This document shows, in pieces, positions 15,103-23,841 of a DNA stretch of 64,000 bases. The notes under the pieces are model-generated. The model saw only the letters and a list, made by a program, of their open reading frames with translations. It was not told where the DNA came from and did no database searches. Each line of letters opens with the position of its first letter. The stretch's first letter is position 1. This DNA comes from Polyangiaceae bacterium. GTDB taxonomy: Bacteria > Myxococcota_A > Polyangia > Polyangiales > Polyangiaceae. The translations under genes were made by a program, and so were the position numbers. Location of the stretch: the NCBI GenBank assembly GCA_020846005.1, contig JADLEQ010000023.1, positions 1 through 64,000 of the forward strand. The letters are read 5' to 3'.

Positions 15103-17180
15103 GCGCCGTGGAGCGATCCCTCGATGGGCCGCGCGGCCGCTGGATCCGCCTCCGCGTGGGCCTGCTCGCCGGGCTGCTCGGGCTGGGCCTCGGGCTCGTC
15201 GTCTCGTCGGCGAGCACCTTGATGCTGGAGGACGGCGCGCGCTGGCGCGAGCTCGCGGAGCTGCAGCGCCAGCGCCGGCTCCACGTCGCCCCGAAGCGGG
15301 GCACCGTTCGCGACCGCAACGGAAGCGCGCTCGCCGTGACCGTGGAGGTGCCGAGCGTGAGCCTGGACGCCATCGAGCTCCTGCGCGGCGTGCAGCCAGC
15401 GCAGGTGCCGGCCCGCGCGCGGACGGCCGCCAACGACATCGGGCGCGCCCTCTCGCTCGAACCGGCGGCGGTGGAGAAGAAGATCCTCCAGAAGCGACGC
15501 TTCGCGTGGTTGAAGCGGCGCATCACCGCCGAGGAGGCCGAGGCGATCCGGCAGCTCGGCGCGCGCCAGCGCGGCGCAGAGCGGGTCGCCGGGCTCGCCG
15601 TAGAGGGCGAGGGCAGGCGGTATCACCCGCGGCGGGAGCTCGCCGCCCCGCTCCTCGGCTTCGTCGCGCCGGACGGCGAGGGCAAGGAGGGCGTCGAGCA
15701 CGCCCTCGACGACGATCTGCGTGGCCACCCGGACCAGCTCCGCGGCCTGCGCGACCGCTCTGGGCGGCTCCTGCTCTCCGAGGGGGTGGAGGACGAGCGC
15801 GCGCTCGCCGGCCACGACGTGCACCTCTCCATCGACCAGGGGATCCAGTTCGTGGCGGAGCGCGAGCTGGCCAGCGCGGCCCGGACGTTCGAGGCGAAGG
15901 CGGCGAGCGTCGTGGTCGTCGTCCCCCGCACCGGCGAGGTCCTCGCGATGGCGAGCTGGCCCGGCTACAACCCGAACGACTACGGCGAGAGCGACATCGA
16001 GGCGCGGCGGGAGCGGGCCGTCTCCGAGGCGTTCGAGCCCGGGTCGTCGATGAAGATCTTCACCGTGGCGGCCGGGCTCGCCGCCGGGGTCGTCACCCCG
16101 ACGCAGAAGCTCTTCTGCGAGAAGGGGACGATGGCGGTCGACAACGTCGTCATCCGGGACACCCACCCCGCGGGCTGGCTCGCCCTGACGGACGTGCTCG
16201 CCGTCTCCAGCAACATCTGCTCGGCCAAGATCGGGCTCGCGCTCGGCGGCGACAAGCTCTACGAGACGCTCCGCCGCTTCGGCTTCGGGGATCGCACGGG
16301 CGTCGCCATCCCGGGCGAGGCGTCCGGCACGCTTCGCCCGCGCGGGCGGCCGTGGGTGCAGGTCGAGACGGCCTCCGCGGCGTTCGGCCAGGGCGTGAGC
16401 GTCACGAACCTCCAGCTCGCCATGGCGGCCGCCGCGATCGCCAACGGTGGCGAGCTGATGGAGCCGATCCTCGTCACCAAGGTCGTGACGGCGACCGGCG
16501 AGCTGGTGCGTGAGGCGACGCCCGCCGTCCGCCGCCGGGTGGTCCCGCGCCACGTCGCCGCGCTCGTGGCGGAGATGATCGTGGCCGTCACCGAGGGGCA
16601 CGGCACCGGGGTCGAGGCGGCGGTGAACGGCTTCCGCGTCGCCGGGAAGACGGCGACCGCTCAGAAGATCGATCCGGCGACGGGGCGCTACTCGCTCGAC
16701 CGCTACGTCGCCAGCTTCGTCGGGTTCGTGCCGGCCGAGCGCCCCGCGTTCGCCATCGCCGTCATGGTCGACGAGCCGATGATCGATCACGCGGGCGGCG
16801 CGGTCGCGGCGCCCATCTTCCGCCGGGTGGCCGAGGCGTGCCTCGAGTGGTCCGGGATGGTCCCTCGCGGCACCGCCAAGGCGGACCCGGCCGAGCTGGC
16901 GCGGATGCCCGATCCCGCCCACGCCGCGCACGCCGCGCTGCGCGAGGCGAGCGGCGCTGCCCCCGCGGTGCAGGTGGTCGCGCCCGCCGTCGCGGGGGGC
17001 GGTCCCCGGGTGCCGGACATGACGGGCTGGTCGGTCCGCGAGGCCGTCCGGCGCACGCTCGAGCTCGGCGCCGTCCCGCGCGTCCGCGGGAGCGGGCTGC
17101 TCGCGCGGACGGAGCCGGCTCCTGGCCAACCCTTCGAGAGAGGCGCGAGCCTGGTGCTCGTGTTCGAGCCGCCGACGTGA
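15099..17180 (+). CDS. ftsI: Division-specific peptidoglycan transpeptidase FtsI (PBP3-type) with PASTA domain
   Basis: A class B penicillin-binding protein of 693 residues. It has an N-terminal membrane helix (about 18-42), a pedestal domain starting PKRGTVRDRNGSALA (about 66-80) and a transpeptidase domain with catalytic SxxK at Ser316-Lys319 (GSSMK), SxN at 370-372 (SSN) and the third motif at 514-516, which reads KTA rather than the usual KTG. One PASTA domain (about 635-693, VPDMTGWSVREAVRRTLEL) closes the protein. It cross-links septal peptidoglycan in the periplasm with FtsW as glycosyltransferase partner. The GTG start overlaps the ftsL stop by 4 nt, and its own stop overlaps murE. 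Confidence 0.94.
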   Translation: MSAVERSLDGPRGRWIRLRVGLLAGLLGLGLGLVVSSASTLMLEDGARWRELAELQRQRRLHVAPKRGTVRDRNGSALAVTVEVPSVSLDAIELLRGVQPAQVPARARTAANDIGRALSLEPAAVEKKILQKRRFAWLKRRITAEEAEAIRQLGARQRGAERVAGLAVEGEGRRYHPRRELAAPLLGFVAPDGEGKEGVEHALDDDLRGHPDQLRGLRDRSGRLLLSEGVEDERALAGHDVHLSIDQGIQFVAERELASAARTFEAKAASVVVVVPRTGEVLAMASWPGYNPNDYGESDIEARRERAVSEAFEPGSSMKIFTVAAGLAAGVVTPTQKLFCEKGTMAVDNVVIRDTHPAGWLALTDVLAVSSNICSAKIGLALGGDKLYETLRRFGFGDRTGVAIPGEASGTLRPRGRPWVQVETASAAFGQGVSVTNLQLAMAAAAIANGGELMEPILVTKVVTATGELVREATPAVRRRVVPRHVAALVAEMIVAVTEGHGTGVEAAVNGFRVAGKTATAQKIDPATGRYSLDRYVASFVGFVPAERPAFAIAVMVDEPMIDHAGGAVAAPIFRRVAEACLEWSGMVPRGTAKADPAELARMPDPAHAAHAALREASGAAPAVQVVAPAVAGGGPRVPDMTGWSVREAVRRTLELGAVPRVRGSGLLARTEPAPGQPFERGASLVLVFEPPT

Positions 17181-18694
17181 ACGCTACCCCCCTGCCCATG
17201 GAGTCGCAGCTGGCGCTCGGCCGGTTGGCGGCGGCGCTCGCCCCGCTCGCCGTCCACGTGCACGGCGACGCGAGCGTCCCCCTGCGCCGGCTCGTCCAGG
17301 ACTCCCGCCTCGTCCTCCCCGGCGATCTGTTCGCCGTGCGCGCGGGCGGCCGCACCTCCGGGATCGAGCACGTCGCCGAGGCGGCCCGGCGCGGGGCCGT
17401 GGCGCTCCTCGGTGGCCCAGGCGTCGCCGAGGCGGCGGCGCGGCACGGGCTCCCGGCGCTCGAGGTCGACGACGTCCGCCTCGCGATCGCGCTCGGCGCG
17501 GAGGCGCTCGCCGGCTACCCGTCGCGGTCGCTCGAGGTGGTCGCGATCACCGGCACCAACGGCAAGACGACGACGAGCTTCCTCGTGCAACGCATGATCG
17601 ACGCGTGCGGCGGGCGGTGCGCTCGCCTGGGCACGCTCGGGTGGTCGCTCGGAGCGGACGAGGACGCGTCCTCGCTCACGACGCCGGAGGCAGACGCCGT
17701 CGCGCGCTGGGCCGCGCGCTCGCGGGACCTCGGCGCGACCCACCTCGTGCTCGAGGCGTCGAGCCACGCGCTCGAGCAGAAGCGCCTCCACGGGACGCGC
17801 GTCGCCGTCGGCGTGTTCACGAACCTCACCCAGGACCACCTCGACTACCACGGCACGCTCGAGGCCTACGCGGCGGCCAAGCTCCGGCTCTTCACCGAGC
17901 TCTCTCCCCGCACCGCCGTCATCCACCTCGACGATCCGCTCGGCGAGCGCTTCGCGGCCGCGGCGACGGGGCGGGTGCTGACGGTCTCCCGGCGCCGCCC
18001 CGCGTCGCTCCAAGCCGTCGGCGCGGTCGTCGACGCGCGAGGCCTCCGCGCCACGATCGTGGCCCCGAGCGGCGAGCTGTACCTGGAGTCACGGCTGGTC
18101 GGCGCGCACAACCTCGAGAATGTCCTCGCGGCGCTCGGCGTGATCGAGGCGCTCGGGCTCGACCTCCGTCGAGCGGTCGACGCGCTCGCCGACGCTCCCG
18201 GCGTCCCGGGTCGCCTCGAGCGGTGCGACGCCCCGAGCGACGATGTCCTCGTCCTCGTGGACTACGCGCACACCCCGGACGCGCTCGAGCGTGCGCTCGC
18301 GGCGGTGCGGGCGCTGGGGCCGGGTCGCGTCCTCTGCGTGTTCGGCTGCGGAGGTGACCGAGATCCCGCGAAGCGCCCGCTCATGGGCGCGGCCGTCGGG
18401 CGAGGCGCAGACGCGGCCTGGGTGACGAGCGACAACCCGCGCTCCGAACCGCCGCGCGCCATCCTCGACGCCATCCTCCCCGGTCTCACGCCCAGCGGCA
18501 TCCCCTACGAGGTCGAGCCGGATCGAGCGATCGCCATCGAGCGCGCGGTGCGAGCCGCGCGGCCCGGAGAGGTCGTGCTGATCGCCGGCAAGGGTCACGA
18601 GACGTACCAGATCGTCGGCGATGAGACGCGCACCTTCGACGACCGGGTCGAGGCGAGGCGCGCGCTCGCGCGACGGCGCGGGGAGGTCGGGTAG
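17177..18694 (+). CDS. murE: UDP-MurNAc-tripeptide synthetase MurE (meso-DAP type)
   Basis: The product is about 505 residues. The N-terminal domain has LVQDSRLVLPGDLF (UDP-binding). The central ATPase domain has the P-loop ITGTNGKTTT and the LTQDHLDYHGTLEAYAAAKLRLF segment with the lysine that is carbamylated in this family. The C-terminal domain has YAHTPDALERAL, FGCGGDRDPAKRPLMG and SDNPRSEPP. The DNPR motif marks enzymes that add meso-diaminopimelate, so the peptidoglycan is of the DAP type. The GTG start overlaps the ftsI stop by 4 nt, and an ATG at 17198 is an alternative. The stop shares one base with the murF start. Confidence 0.95.
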   Translation: MNATPLPMESQLALGRLAAALAPLAVHVHGDASVPLRRLVQDSRLVLPGDLFAVRAGGRTSGIEHVAEAARRGAVALLGGPGVAEAAARHGLPALEVDDVRLAIALGAEALAGYPSRSLEVVAITGTNGKTTTSFLVQRMIDACGGRCARLGTLGWSLGADEDASSLTTPEADAVARWAARSRDLGATHLVLEASSHALEQKRLHGTRVAVGVFTNLTQDHLDYHGTLEAYAAAKLRLFTELSPRTAVIHLDDPLGERFAAAATGRVLTVSRRRPASLQAVGAVVDARGLRATIVAPSGELYLESRLVGAHNLENVLAALGVIEALGLDLRRAVDALADAPGVPGRLERCDAPSDDVLVLVDYAHTPDALERALAAVRALGPGRVLCVFGCGGDRDPAKRPLMGAAVGRGADAAWVTSDNPRSEPPRAILDAILPGLTPSGIPYEVEPDRAIAIERAVRAARPGEVVLIAGKGHETYQIVGDETRTFDDRVEARRALARRRGEVG

Positions 18695-20109
18695 TGGCGA
18701 GCGCGATCCCCGAGAACCTCGCCCGGTTCGAGCTCGCCGAGGCAGCCCGGCTCGTCGGCGCGCGTGCGCCGGAGTCGGCCGGCGTCGCGCACGGCGTCAC
18801 GACAGACTCGCGCGCCGACGTGCGCGGCAAGCTCTTCGTCGCGCTCACGGGTGAGCGGTTCGACGCCCACGAGTTCGTCCCGGGCGTGCTCGAGCGGGGG
18901 GCGCTCGCGGCGGTCGTCGCGCGCGACGTGCCCGGCGCTCGCGGCGCGCTGCTCCGCGTCGAGTCGCCGCTCGGGGCGCTCGGGGCGCTCGCGGCCGAGG
19001 CGCGACGCCGCTGGGGCGGGCGGGTGGTGGCGGTGGCGGGCCGCGCCGGGAAGACGACGACCCGCAGCGCGATCGCGCGGCTGCTCGAGGCGGTCGCGCC
19101 GGGCCAGGTGCACGCGCCGACCGGGAACCTGAACAACCTCATCGGCGTGCCGATGGTGCTCCTCGGCCTCGAGGCGCGTCACCGCTTCGCCGTGGTGGAG
19201 CTGGGGACGAACGCGCCGGGCGAGGTCGCGCGGCTCGTGCAGCTCGCGCGCCCTGACGCCGGGGTCCTCACCCTGATCGCCCTGGAACACACCGAGGGCC
19301 TCGGCGACCTCGACGCCATCGAGGTCGAGGAGGGGTCGCTGCTCGCGGGGCTCTCGCCCACCGGGATCGCCATCGCCAACGCGGACGATGAGCGCGCGCG
19401 CAAGCGGCTGCGGGCGAGCGCGGCCGGGACGCACGTGCGGTATGGGGCGCGGAGCCCCGCCGATTACGCGATCGAGGCGCGGACGGCGATCGGAGCCGCG
19501 GCGAGCGAGATCCGGATCGCGCGACCCAGCGGGCCGCTCACCGTGCGGGCTCCCTTGCTCGGGGAGCCGGGCGCGCTCGCCGTCGCGGCGGCCGTCGCTG
19601 CGGTGGAGACGCTCACGGCGACGGCGCTGGAGCGCGCGACGGTCGAGCGCGCGCTGGCGAGCGGCGGCGAGCCCGGGCGCCTGGTGCCCCTCGAGCTCGG
19701 AGATGGCACGCTCGTGCTAGACGACACCTACAACTCCAACCCGGGCAGCGTGCCGTCCAGCATCGCCACCGCCGCGGAGCTGGCCCGAGACCGCGCGGCG
19801 AGGCTCGTCCTCGTGCTGGGCGAGATGCGGGAGCTCGGGGCGCTGTCCCGCGAGGCGCACGCCGAGATGGGCGTCGTCGCGGCGGCGAGCGGCGCGGCGC
19901 TCGTGCTCGGCGTGGCCGGCGACGCCTCCGTGCTGGTGGAGGCCGCGCGGCGCGGCGGCGCCGAGGCGCGGTTCACCGGGGACGCAGCCGCGGCCGCCGG
20001 CGAGGCGCTCGCCGCCGTCCGCCCCGGCGACGTGGTCCTGGTGAAGGCCTCGCGCGGCGTGCACGCGGAGCGGATCGTCGCGGCGCTGTCGAGGGGAGCC
20101 GCGTCGTGA
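18694..20109 (+). CDS. murF: UDP-MurNAc-pentapeptide synthetase MurF, divergent active site
   Basis: This 471-residue Mur ligase adds D-Ala-D-Ala to UDP-MurNAc-tripeptide. Family motifs are DSRADVRGKLFVAL (N-terminal domain), the P-loop, TGNLNNLIGVPMVLLGLE, ELGTNAPGEVARL, NADDE and VLDDTYNSNPGSV. Two things are odd. The P-loop reads AGRAGKTTT instead of the usual TGSxGKTTT. In the segment HTEGLGDLDAIEVEEGSLL, the position that is a carbamylated lysine in other MurF enzymes (the K of AKxEI) is glutamate. Glu might mimic the negatively charged carbamate. Otherwise length, order and context are normal. It starts with GTG sharing one base with the murE stop; its own stop overlaps mraY. Confidence 0.92.
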   Translation: MASAIPENLARFELAEAARLVGARAPESAGVAHGVTTDSRADVRGKLFVALTGERFDAHEFVPGVLERGALAAVVARDVPGARGALLRVESPLGALGALAAEARRRWGGRVVAVAGRAGKTTTRSAIARLLEAVAPGQVHAPTGNLNNLIGVPMVLLGLEARHRFAVVELGTNAPGEVARLVQLARPDAGVLTLIALEHTEGLGDLDAIEVEEGSLLAGLSPTGIAIANADDERARKRLRASAAGTHVRYGARSPADYAIEARTAIGAAASEIRIARPSGPLTVRAPLLGEPGALAVAAAVAAVETLTATALERATVERALASGGEPGRLVPLELGDGTLVLDDTYNSNPGSVPSSIATAAELARDRAARLVLVLGEMRELGALSREAHAEMGVVAAASGAALVLGVAGDASVLVEAARRGGAEARFTGDAAAAAGEALAAVRPGDVVLVKASRGVHAERIVAALSRGAAS

Positions 20110-21224
20110 TCTACGAGCTGCTCTACCCGCTGAGCTCGAGCTTCGGCGCCCTGAACGTCCTCCGCTACACGCCGTTCCGCGTGATCATGGCGACGCTCAC
20201 CGCGATGGTCATGTGCTTCGTGCTGGCGCCGTGGTTCATCCGCGAGCTGCAGCGGATGCAGATCGGCGAGGTGATCCGCGCCGAGGGGCCGGCGTCGCAC
20301 CAGGCGAAGGCGGGCACCCCGACCATGGGCGGGGCCCTGCTGCTGCTCTCGGTGCTGCTCTCGACGGTGCTCTGGGCGGAGATCAAGAACCCGTTCGTGC
20401 TCGCCACCACCGCGGTCACCGCAGGCTACGGGGCGATCGGGTACTTCGACGATCGGCTGAAGATCCAGGGCCGGAACAAGAAGGGGCTCGCGGGTCGCTG
20501 GAAGCTGCTCGGCCAGATCGTCGTCGGAGGCGGGGCCGTCGGCTACCTCTTCTACGGTGCCAACGTGCCGGCGTCCTGGGTGGCGATCCGCGCCCGGCTC
20601 GCCATCCCGTTCCTCGCGTTCGAGAAGCACCCGATCGAGCTCCCGATCTGGCTCTACTTCGCCTTCGCGCTCATCACCGTGGTGGCCATGAGCAACGCCG
20701 TGAACCTCACCGACGGCCTCGACGGCCTGGCGATCGGGCCGGTGATGATCAACTCCGGCGTCTACCTGATCTGGGCGTATGTCGCCGGGCTCGTCGTCTT
20801 CGGGCGGTCGGTCGCGACGTACCTCGACGTCGCCGGCATCAACGAGATGAGCGAGCTGTCGATCTTCGCCGCGGCGGTGATCGGAGCCGGGATCGGCTTC
20901 CTCTGGTACAATACCTATCCAGCCCAGGTATTCATGGGGGACGTAGGGGCGCTCGCGCTGGGCGGCGGGCTCGGCATGATGGCCGTGGTCACCAAGACGG
21001 AGCTGCTCAGCATCTTGATCGGTGGCGTGTTCTTCGTGGAGACGGTGAGCGTCATGATCCAGGTGTTCTGGTTCAAGGTGTTTGGCCGGCGGATCTTCCT
21101 CATGGCGCCGATCCATCACCATTTCGAGAAGGCGGGCTGGCCGGAGCCCAAGATCATCGTTCGCTTCTGGATCATCTCGATTCTCCTCGCCCTGGTCGGG
21201 CTCGCGTCGCTGAAGGTGCGATGA
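20106..21224 (+). CDS. mraY: Phospho-MurNAc-pentapeptide translocase MraY
   Basis: A polytopic membrane enzyme of 372 residues with about ten helices. It makes lipid I from UDP-MurNAc-pentapeptide and undecaprenyl phosphate on the cytoplasmic face. Active-site landmarks are all present: KAGTPTMGG near the N-terminus, the Mg-binding YFDDRLKI, NAVNLTDGLDGLAIG, MGDVGALALGG and APIHHHFEKAGWPE. The insertion between FLAFEKHPIELP and the next helix is short. The GTG start overlaps the murF stop by 4 nt, and the stop overlaps the murD start. Confidence 0.96.
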   Translation: MIYELLYPLSSSFGALNVLRYTPFRVIMATLTAMVMCFVLAPWFIRELQRMQIGEVIRAEGPASHQAKAGTPTMGGALLLLSVLLSTVLWAEIKNPFVLATTAVTAGYGAIGYFDDRLKIQGRNKKGLAGRWKLLGQIVVGGGAVGYLFYGANVPASWVAIRARLAIPFLAFEKHPIELPIWLYFAFALITVVAMSNAVNLTDGLDGLAIGPVMINSGVYLIWAYVAGLVVFGRSVATYLDVAGINEMSELSIFAAAVIGAGIGFLWYNTYPAQVFMGDVGALALGGGLGMMAVVTKTELLSILIGGVFFVETVSVMIQVFWFKVFGRRIFLMAPIHHHFEKAGWPEPKIIVRFWIISILLALVGLASLKVR

Positions 21225-22567
21225 TGGGGCTCGAGGGTCGGCACGTCGTCGTGGTGGGGCTCGGGCGAAGCGGTGTCGCAGCCGCCCGGCTCGCGCGCGC
21301 GCTCGGGGCGACGGTGACGGCCACCGACTCGGCGCCGCTCGAGGCGCTCTCGTCCGGCGCGCGCGCGCTGGACGCCGTGGTGGTCGCGGGCGGGCACGCC
21401 GGGGTCCCGTTCACGAGCGCGGACCTCGTCGTGGTGTCGCCGGGCGTCCCGCGCCTGTCCGAGCTCGCCGCGGCCGAGGCGGCGGGCGTCGAGGTCATCG
21501 GCGAGCTCGAGCTCGCGCTCCGCTCCGTGAGCGCGCCCATCGCCGCCATCGGTGGCACGAACGGCAAGAGCACCGTGACGACCCTGGTCGGCGCGATGGC
21601 GCAGGCGGAGTGGTCGCGCGCGTTCGTGGGCGGCAACCTCGGGGTGCCTCTGGCCGAGGCGGCGCTGGAGCCGTGGGACGCGATCGTCCTCGAGGTGTCC
21701 AGCTTCCAGCTCGAGCGCGCGCCGAGCCTGCGCCCGCGCGTCGCCGTACTCCTCAACGTGACGGATGATCACCTCGACCGGTACGCTTCGTTCGAGGACT
21801 ACGCTCGCGCGAAGGGGAACGCGTTCGTCGGGCAACTCCCGGCGGACGCCGCCGTGATCCCGGTCGGGGACCCCATCGTCGAAGCGCAGGCGCGGCGGGG
21901 GCGAGCGCGCTGGGTCCGCTTCGGCGCGGGCGGCGACTACGATCTCGACGCAGCGGGCCGCCAGGTGTGCGAGCGCGCCACGGGCACGCGCTTCGACCTC
22001 CGGGGCGTGGCGCTCCACGGCCGACACAACCTGGAGAACGCCGCCGCGGCCATCGCGGCGGCGCGCGAGCTGGGGGTCGGCGTTCCGGCGGTCGAGGCCG
22101 GCCTGCGCGCGTTCCGCCCGCTGCCGCACCGGATGGAGCTCGTCGGGGAGGTGGCCGGCGTGCGCTACTACGACGACTCGAAGGGCACGAACGTCGGCGC
22201 GGCCGTCACCGCCCTCGCCGGTCTTGAGGAGCCGCGAGCGGTGCTGATCGCCGGCGGCCGGGACAAGCTCGGCTCCTACGAGCCGCTCGCCCGCGTGCTG
22301 CGCGAGCGAGGGCGAGCCGTAGTCGTGCTCGGAGAGGCGGCCGATCGGATCGCCGACGCGGTGGAGGGCGTCGTCCCGGTGGAGCGCGCCCACGACCTCG
22401 AGACGGCGGTCCGGGCGGCCACCGCCCGGGCCCTGCCCGGCGACGCCGTGCTGCTCAGCCCCGCGTGCTCCAGTTTCGACATGTTCAAGAGCTACGCCGA
22501 GCGGGGAGAGCGCTTCGCCGCCGCGGTGCGTGGGCTCGCGGGCGCCCACCCGGGAGCGCCAGCGTGA
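21221..22567 (+). CDS. murD: UDP-MurNAc-L-Ala D-glutamate ligase MurD
   Basis: The product is 448 residues. It starts MMGLEGRHVVVVGLGRSGVAAA (Rossmann-like UDP-binding domain). The ATPase P-loop is GGTNGKSTV, followed by LEVSSFQLE, LNVTDDHLDRYASFEDYARAKGNAF (with the carbamylated lysine), LHGRHNLENAAAA and LPHRMELV. The C-terminal domain has YYDDSKGTN, LIAGGRDK and SPACSSFDMFKSYAERG. It adds D-Glu to UDP-MurNAc-Ala in the cytoplasm. Two adjacent ATG codons (21221, 21224) overlap the mraY stop. The stop overlaps the ftsW GTG by 4 nt. Confidence 0.96.
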   Translation: MMGLEGRHVVVVGLGRSGVAAARLARALGATVTATDSAPLEALSSGARALDAVVVAGGHAGVPFTSADLVVVSPGVPRLSELAAAEAAGVEVIGELELALRSVSAPIAAIGGTNGKSTVTTLVGAMAQAEWSRAFVGGNLGVPLAEAALEPWDAIVLEVSSFQLERAPSLRPRVAVLLNVTDDHLDRYASFEDYARAKGNAFVGQLPADAAVIPVGDPIVEAQARRGRARWVRFGAGGDYDLDAAGRQVCERATGTRFDLRGVALHGRHNLENAAAAIAAARELGVGVPAVEAGLRAFRPLPHRMELVGEVAGVRYYDDSKGTNVGAAVTALAGLEEPRAVLIAGGRDKLGSYEPLARVLRERGRAVVVLGEAADRIADAVEGVVPVERAHDLETAVRAATARALPGDAVLLSPACSSFDMFKSYAERGERFAAAVRGLAGAHPGAPA

Positions 22568-23841
22568 ACCAACGGGTCGTCCGGAGGTCCGGCGGTGACC
22601 TCGACGTGGTGCTCGCTGCGGCCGCCATCGCGCTGGTCGGGTTCGGCGTCGTGATGGTCTACAGCTCGAGCGTCATCGAGGCGACGACCGTCTACCGTAA
22701 CGCGCAGCACTTCCTCATCCGGCAGGCCATCTTCGGCGCCGCCGCCATCGCGGTGATGCTGATCGTGTCGAGCTTCGACTACCACCGCCTCCGGCGCCTC
22801 GCGTACCCCGTGCTCGGAGGCGTGACGCTCCTGCTCGTCCTCAGCGTCATCGGCCTCGGTCACACCGGAGGCGGCGCCGCGCGCTGGCTCAAGCTCGGCC
22901 CGATCCAGGTGCAGCCCTCCGAGGCCGCGAAGCTCGCGCTCATCGTCTGGCTCGCCTACTCGCTCGAGAAGAAGCGAGAGCTGGTCAAGACGTTCTCCAT
23001 CGGGATGCTGCCGCACTTCCTCGTGGCCGGGCTCCTCATGGGGCTCTGCCTCATGCAGCCCGACTTCGGCGGCGCGGTCGTGCTCCTCTTCCTGACCTTC
23101 ACGCTGCTGTTCGTCGCCGGCGCGCGGCTCGGGTACCTGCTCGGCGTCCTCATCGTGGGCGCGGTCGGTGCCGCCTGGGCCGTCCGGTTCACGAGCTACC
23201 GCTACCTGCGGTGGCTGGCCTGGCTCGACATGTCGCAGCACCGGGCCGACCTCGCGTACCAGCCCTATCAGTCGGTGCTGAGCTTCGGCTCCGGAGAGCT
23301 CGGGGGGATGGGGCTCGGCAGTGGGCTCCAGGTCCTCTACCTGCCGGAGTCCCACACCGACTTCATCTCCGCCATCATCGGAGAGGAGCTCGGGTTCGTC
23401 GGGATCCTCGGGCTGGTCGCGGTGTACCTGTTGATCGTCGCCCGTGGGGTCCGCGCCGCCCTCGCCGCGCGAGACGACTATGGCATGTACCTCGCGTTCG
23501 GGATCTCGGCGCTCTTCGGCGTGCAGGCGCTCATCAACCTCGGCGTCGCCATGGCCATGCTGCCGACCAAGGGCCTCACCCTGCCCTTCGTGAGCTACGG
23601 TGGCTCGAGCCTCCTGGTGAGCGCCGCGGCGATGGGCGTGCTCCTGAGCGTCTCCCGCGGCAACGAGGAGCGGATCGCGGCGCGACCGGCGGTCGCGGAG
23701 CCGGCCCGCCCGCCGGAGGCCAGCGCGACCGTGATGACGGAGGCCGGTTTCGCGCCCCGCGAGGCCGCGCCCGATCCGGGGGGGGGGCCTGCCCCCCGCC
23801 GGCCCGCACGCCCTGCTCGGCCCTCGGAGGTACCCGTATGA
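22564..23841 (+). CDS. ftsW: Septal peptidoglycan glycosyltransferase FtsW
   Basis: A SEDS-family protein of 425 residues with about ten membrane helices. Signatures are VMVYSSSVIEA (helix 1-2), KLGPIQVQPSEAAKLALIVWLA with the conserved PSE, the QPDFGGAVVLL segment, the large periplasmic loop with SHTDFISAIIGEELGF and the final LPTKGLTLPFVSYGGSSL. It polymerises glycan strands from lipid II together with FtsI. The last 55 residues are a Pro/Ala/Arg-rich cytoplasmic tail that contains a ten-G run in the DNA. The GTG start overlaps murD, and the stop overlaps the murG ATG. Confidence 0.95.
   Translation: MNQRVVRRSGGDLDVVLAAAAIALVGFGVVMVYSSSVIEATTVYRNAQHFLIRQAIFGAAAIAVMLIVSSFDYHRLRRLAYPVLGGVTLLLVLSVIGLGHTGGGAARWLKLGPIQVQPSEAAKLALIVWLAYSLEKKRELVKTFSIGMLPHFLVAGLLMGLCLMQPDFGGAVVLLFLTFTLLFVAGARLGYLLGVLIVGAVGAAWAVRFTSYRYLRWLAWLDMSQHRADLAYQPYQSVLSFGSGELGGMGLGSGLQVLYLPESHTDFISAIIGEELGFVGILGLVAVYLLIVARGVRAALAARDDYGMYLAFGISALFGVQALINLGVAMAMLPTKGLTLPFVSYGGSSLLVSAAAMGVLLSVSRGNEERIAARPAVAEPARPPEASATVMTEAGFAPREAAPDPGGGPAPRRPARPARPSEVPV
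23778..23797 (+). repeat. Ten-G homopolymer and G/C hairpin in the ftsW tail
   Basis: Ten consecutive G (23778-23787) are followed after CCTG by six C (23792-23797), giving a short strong hairpin. The run lies in the nonconserved tail of ftsW, 40 bp before the overlapping murG start. Confidence 0.8.
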
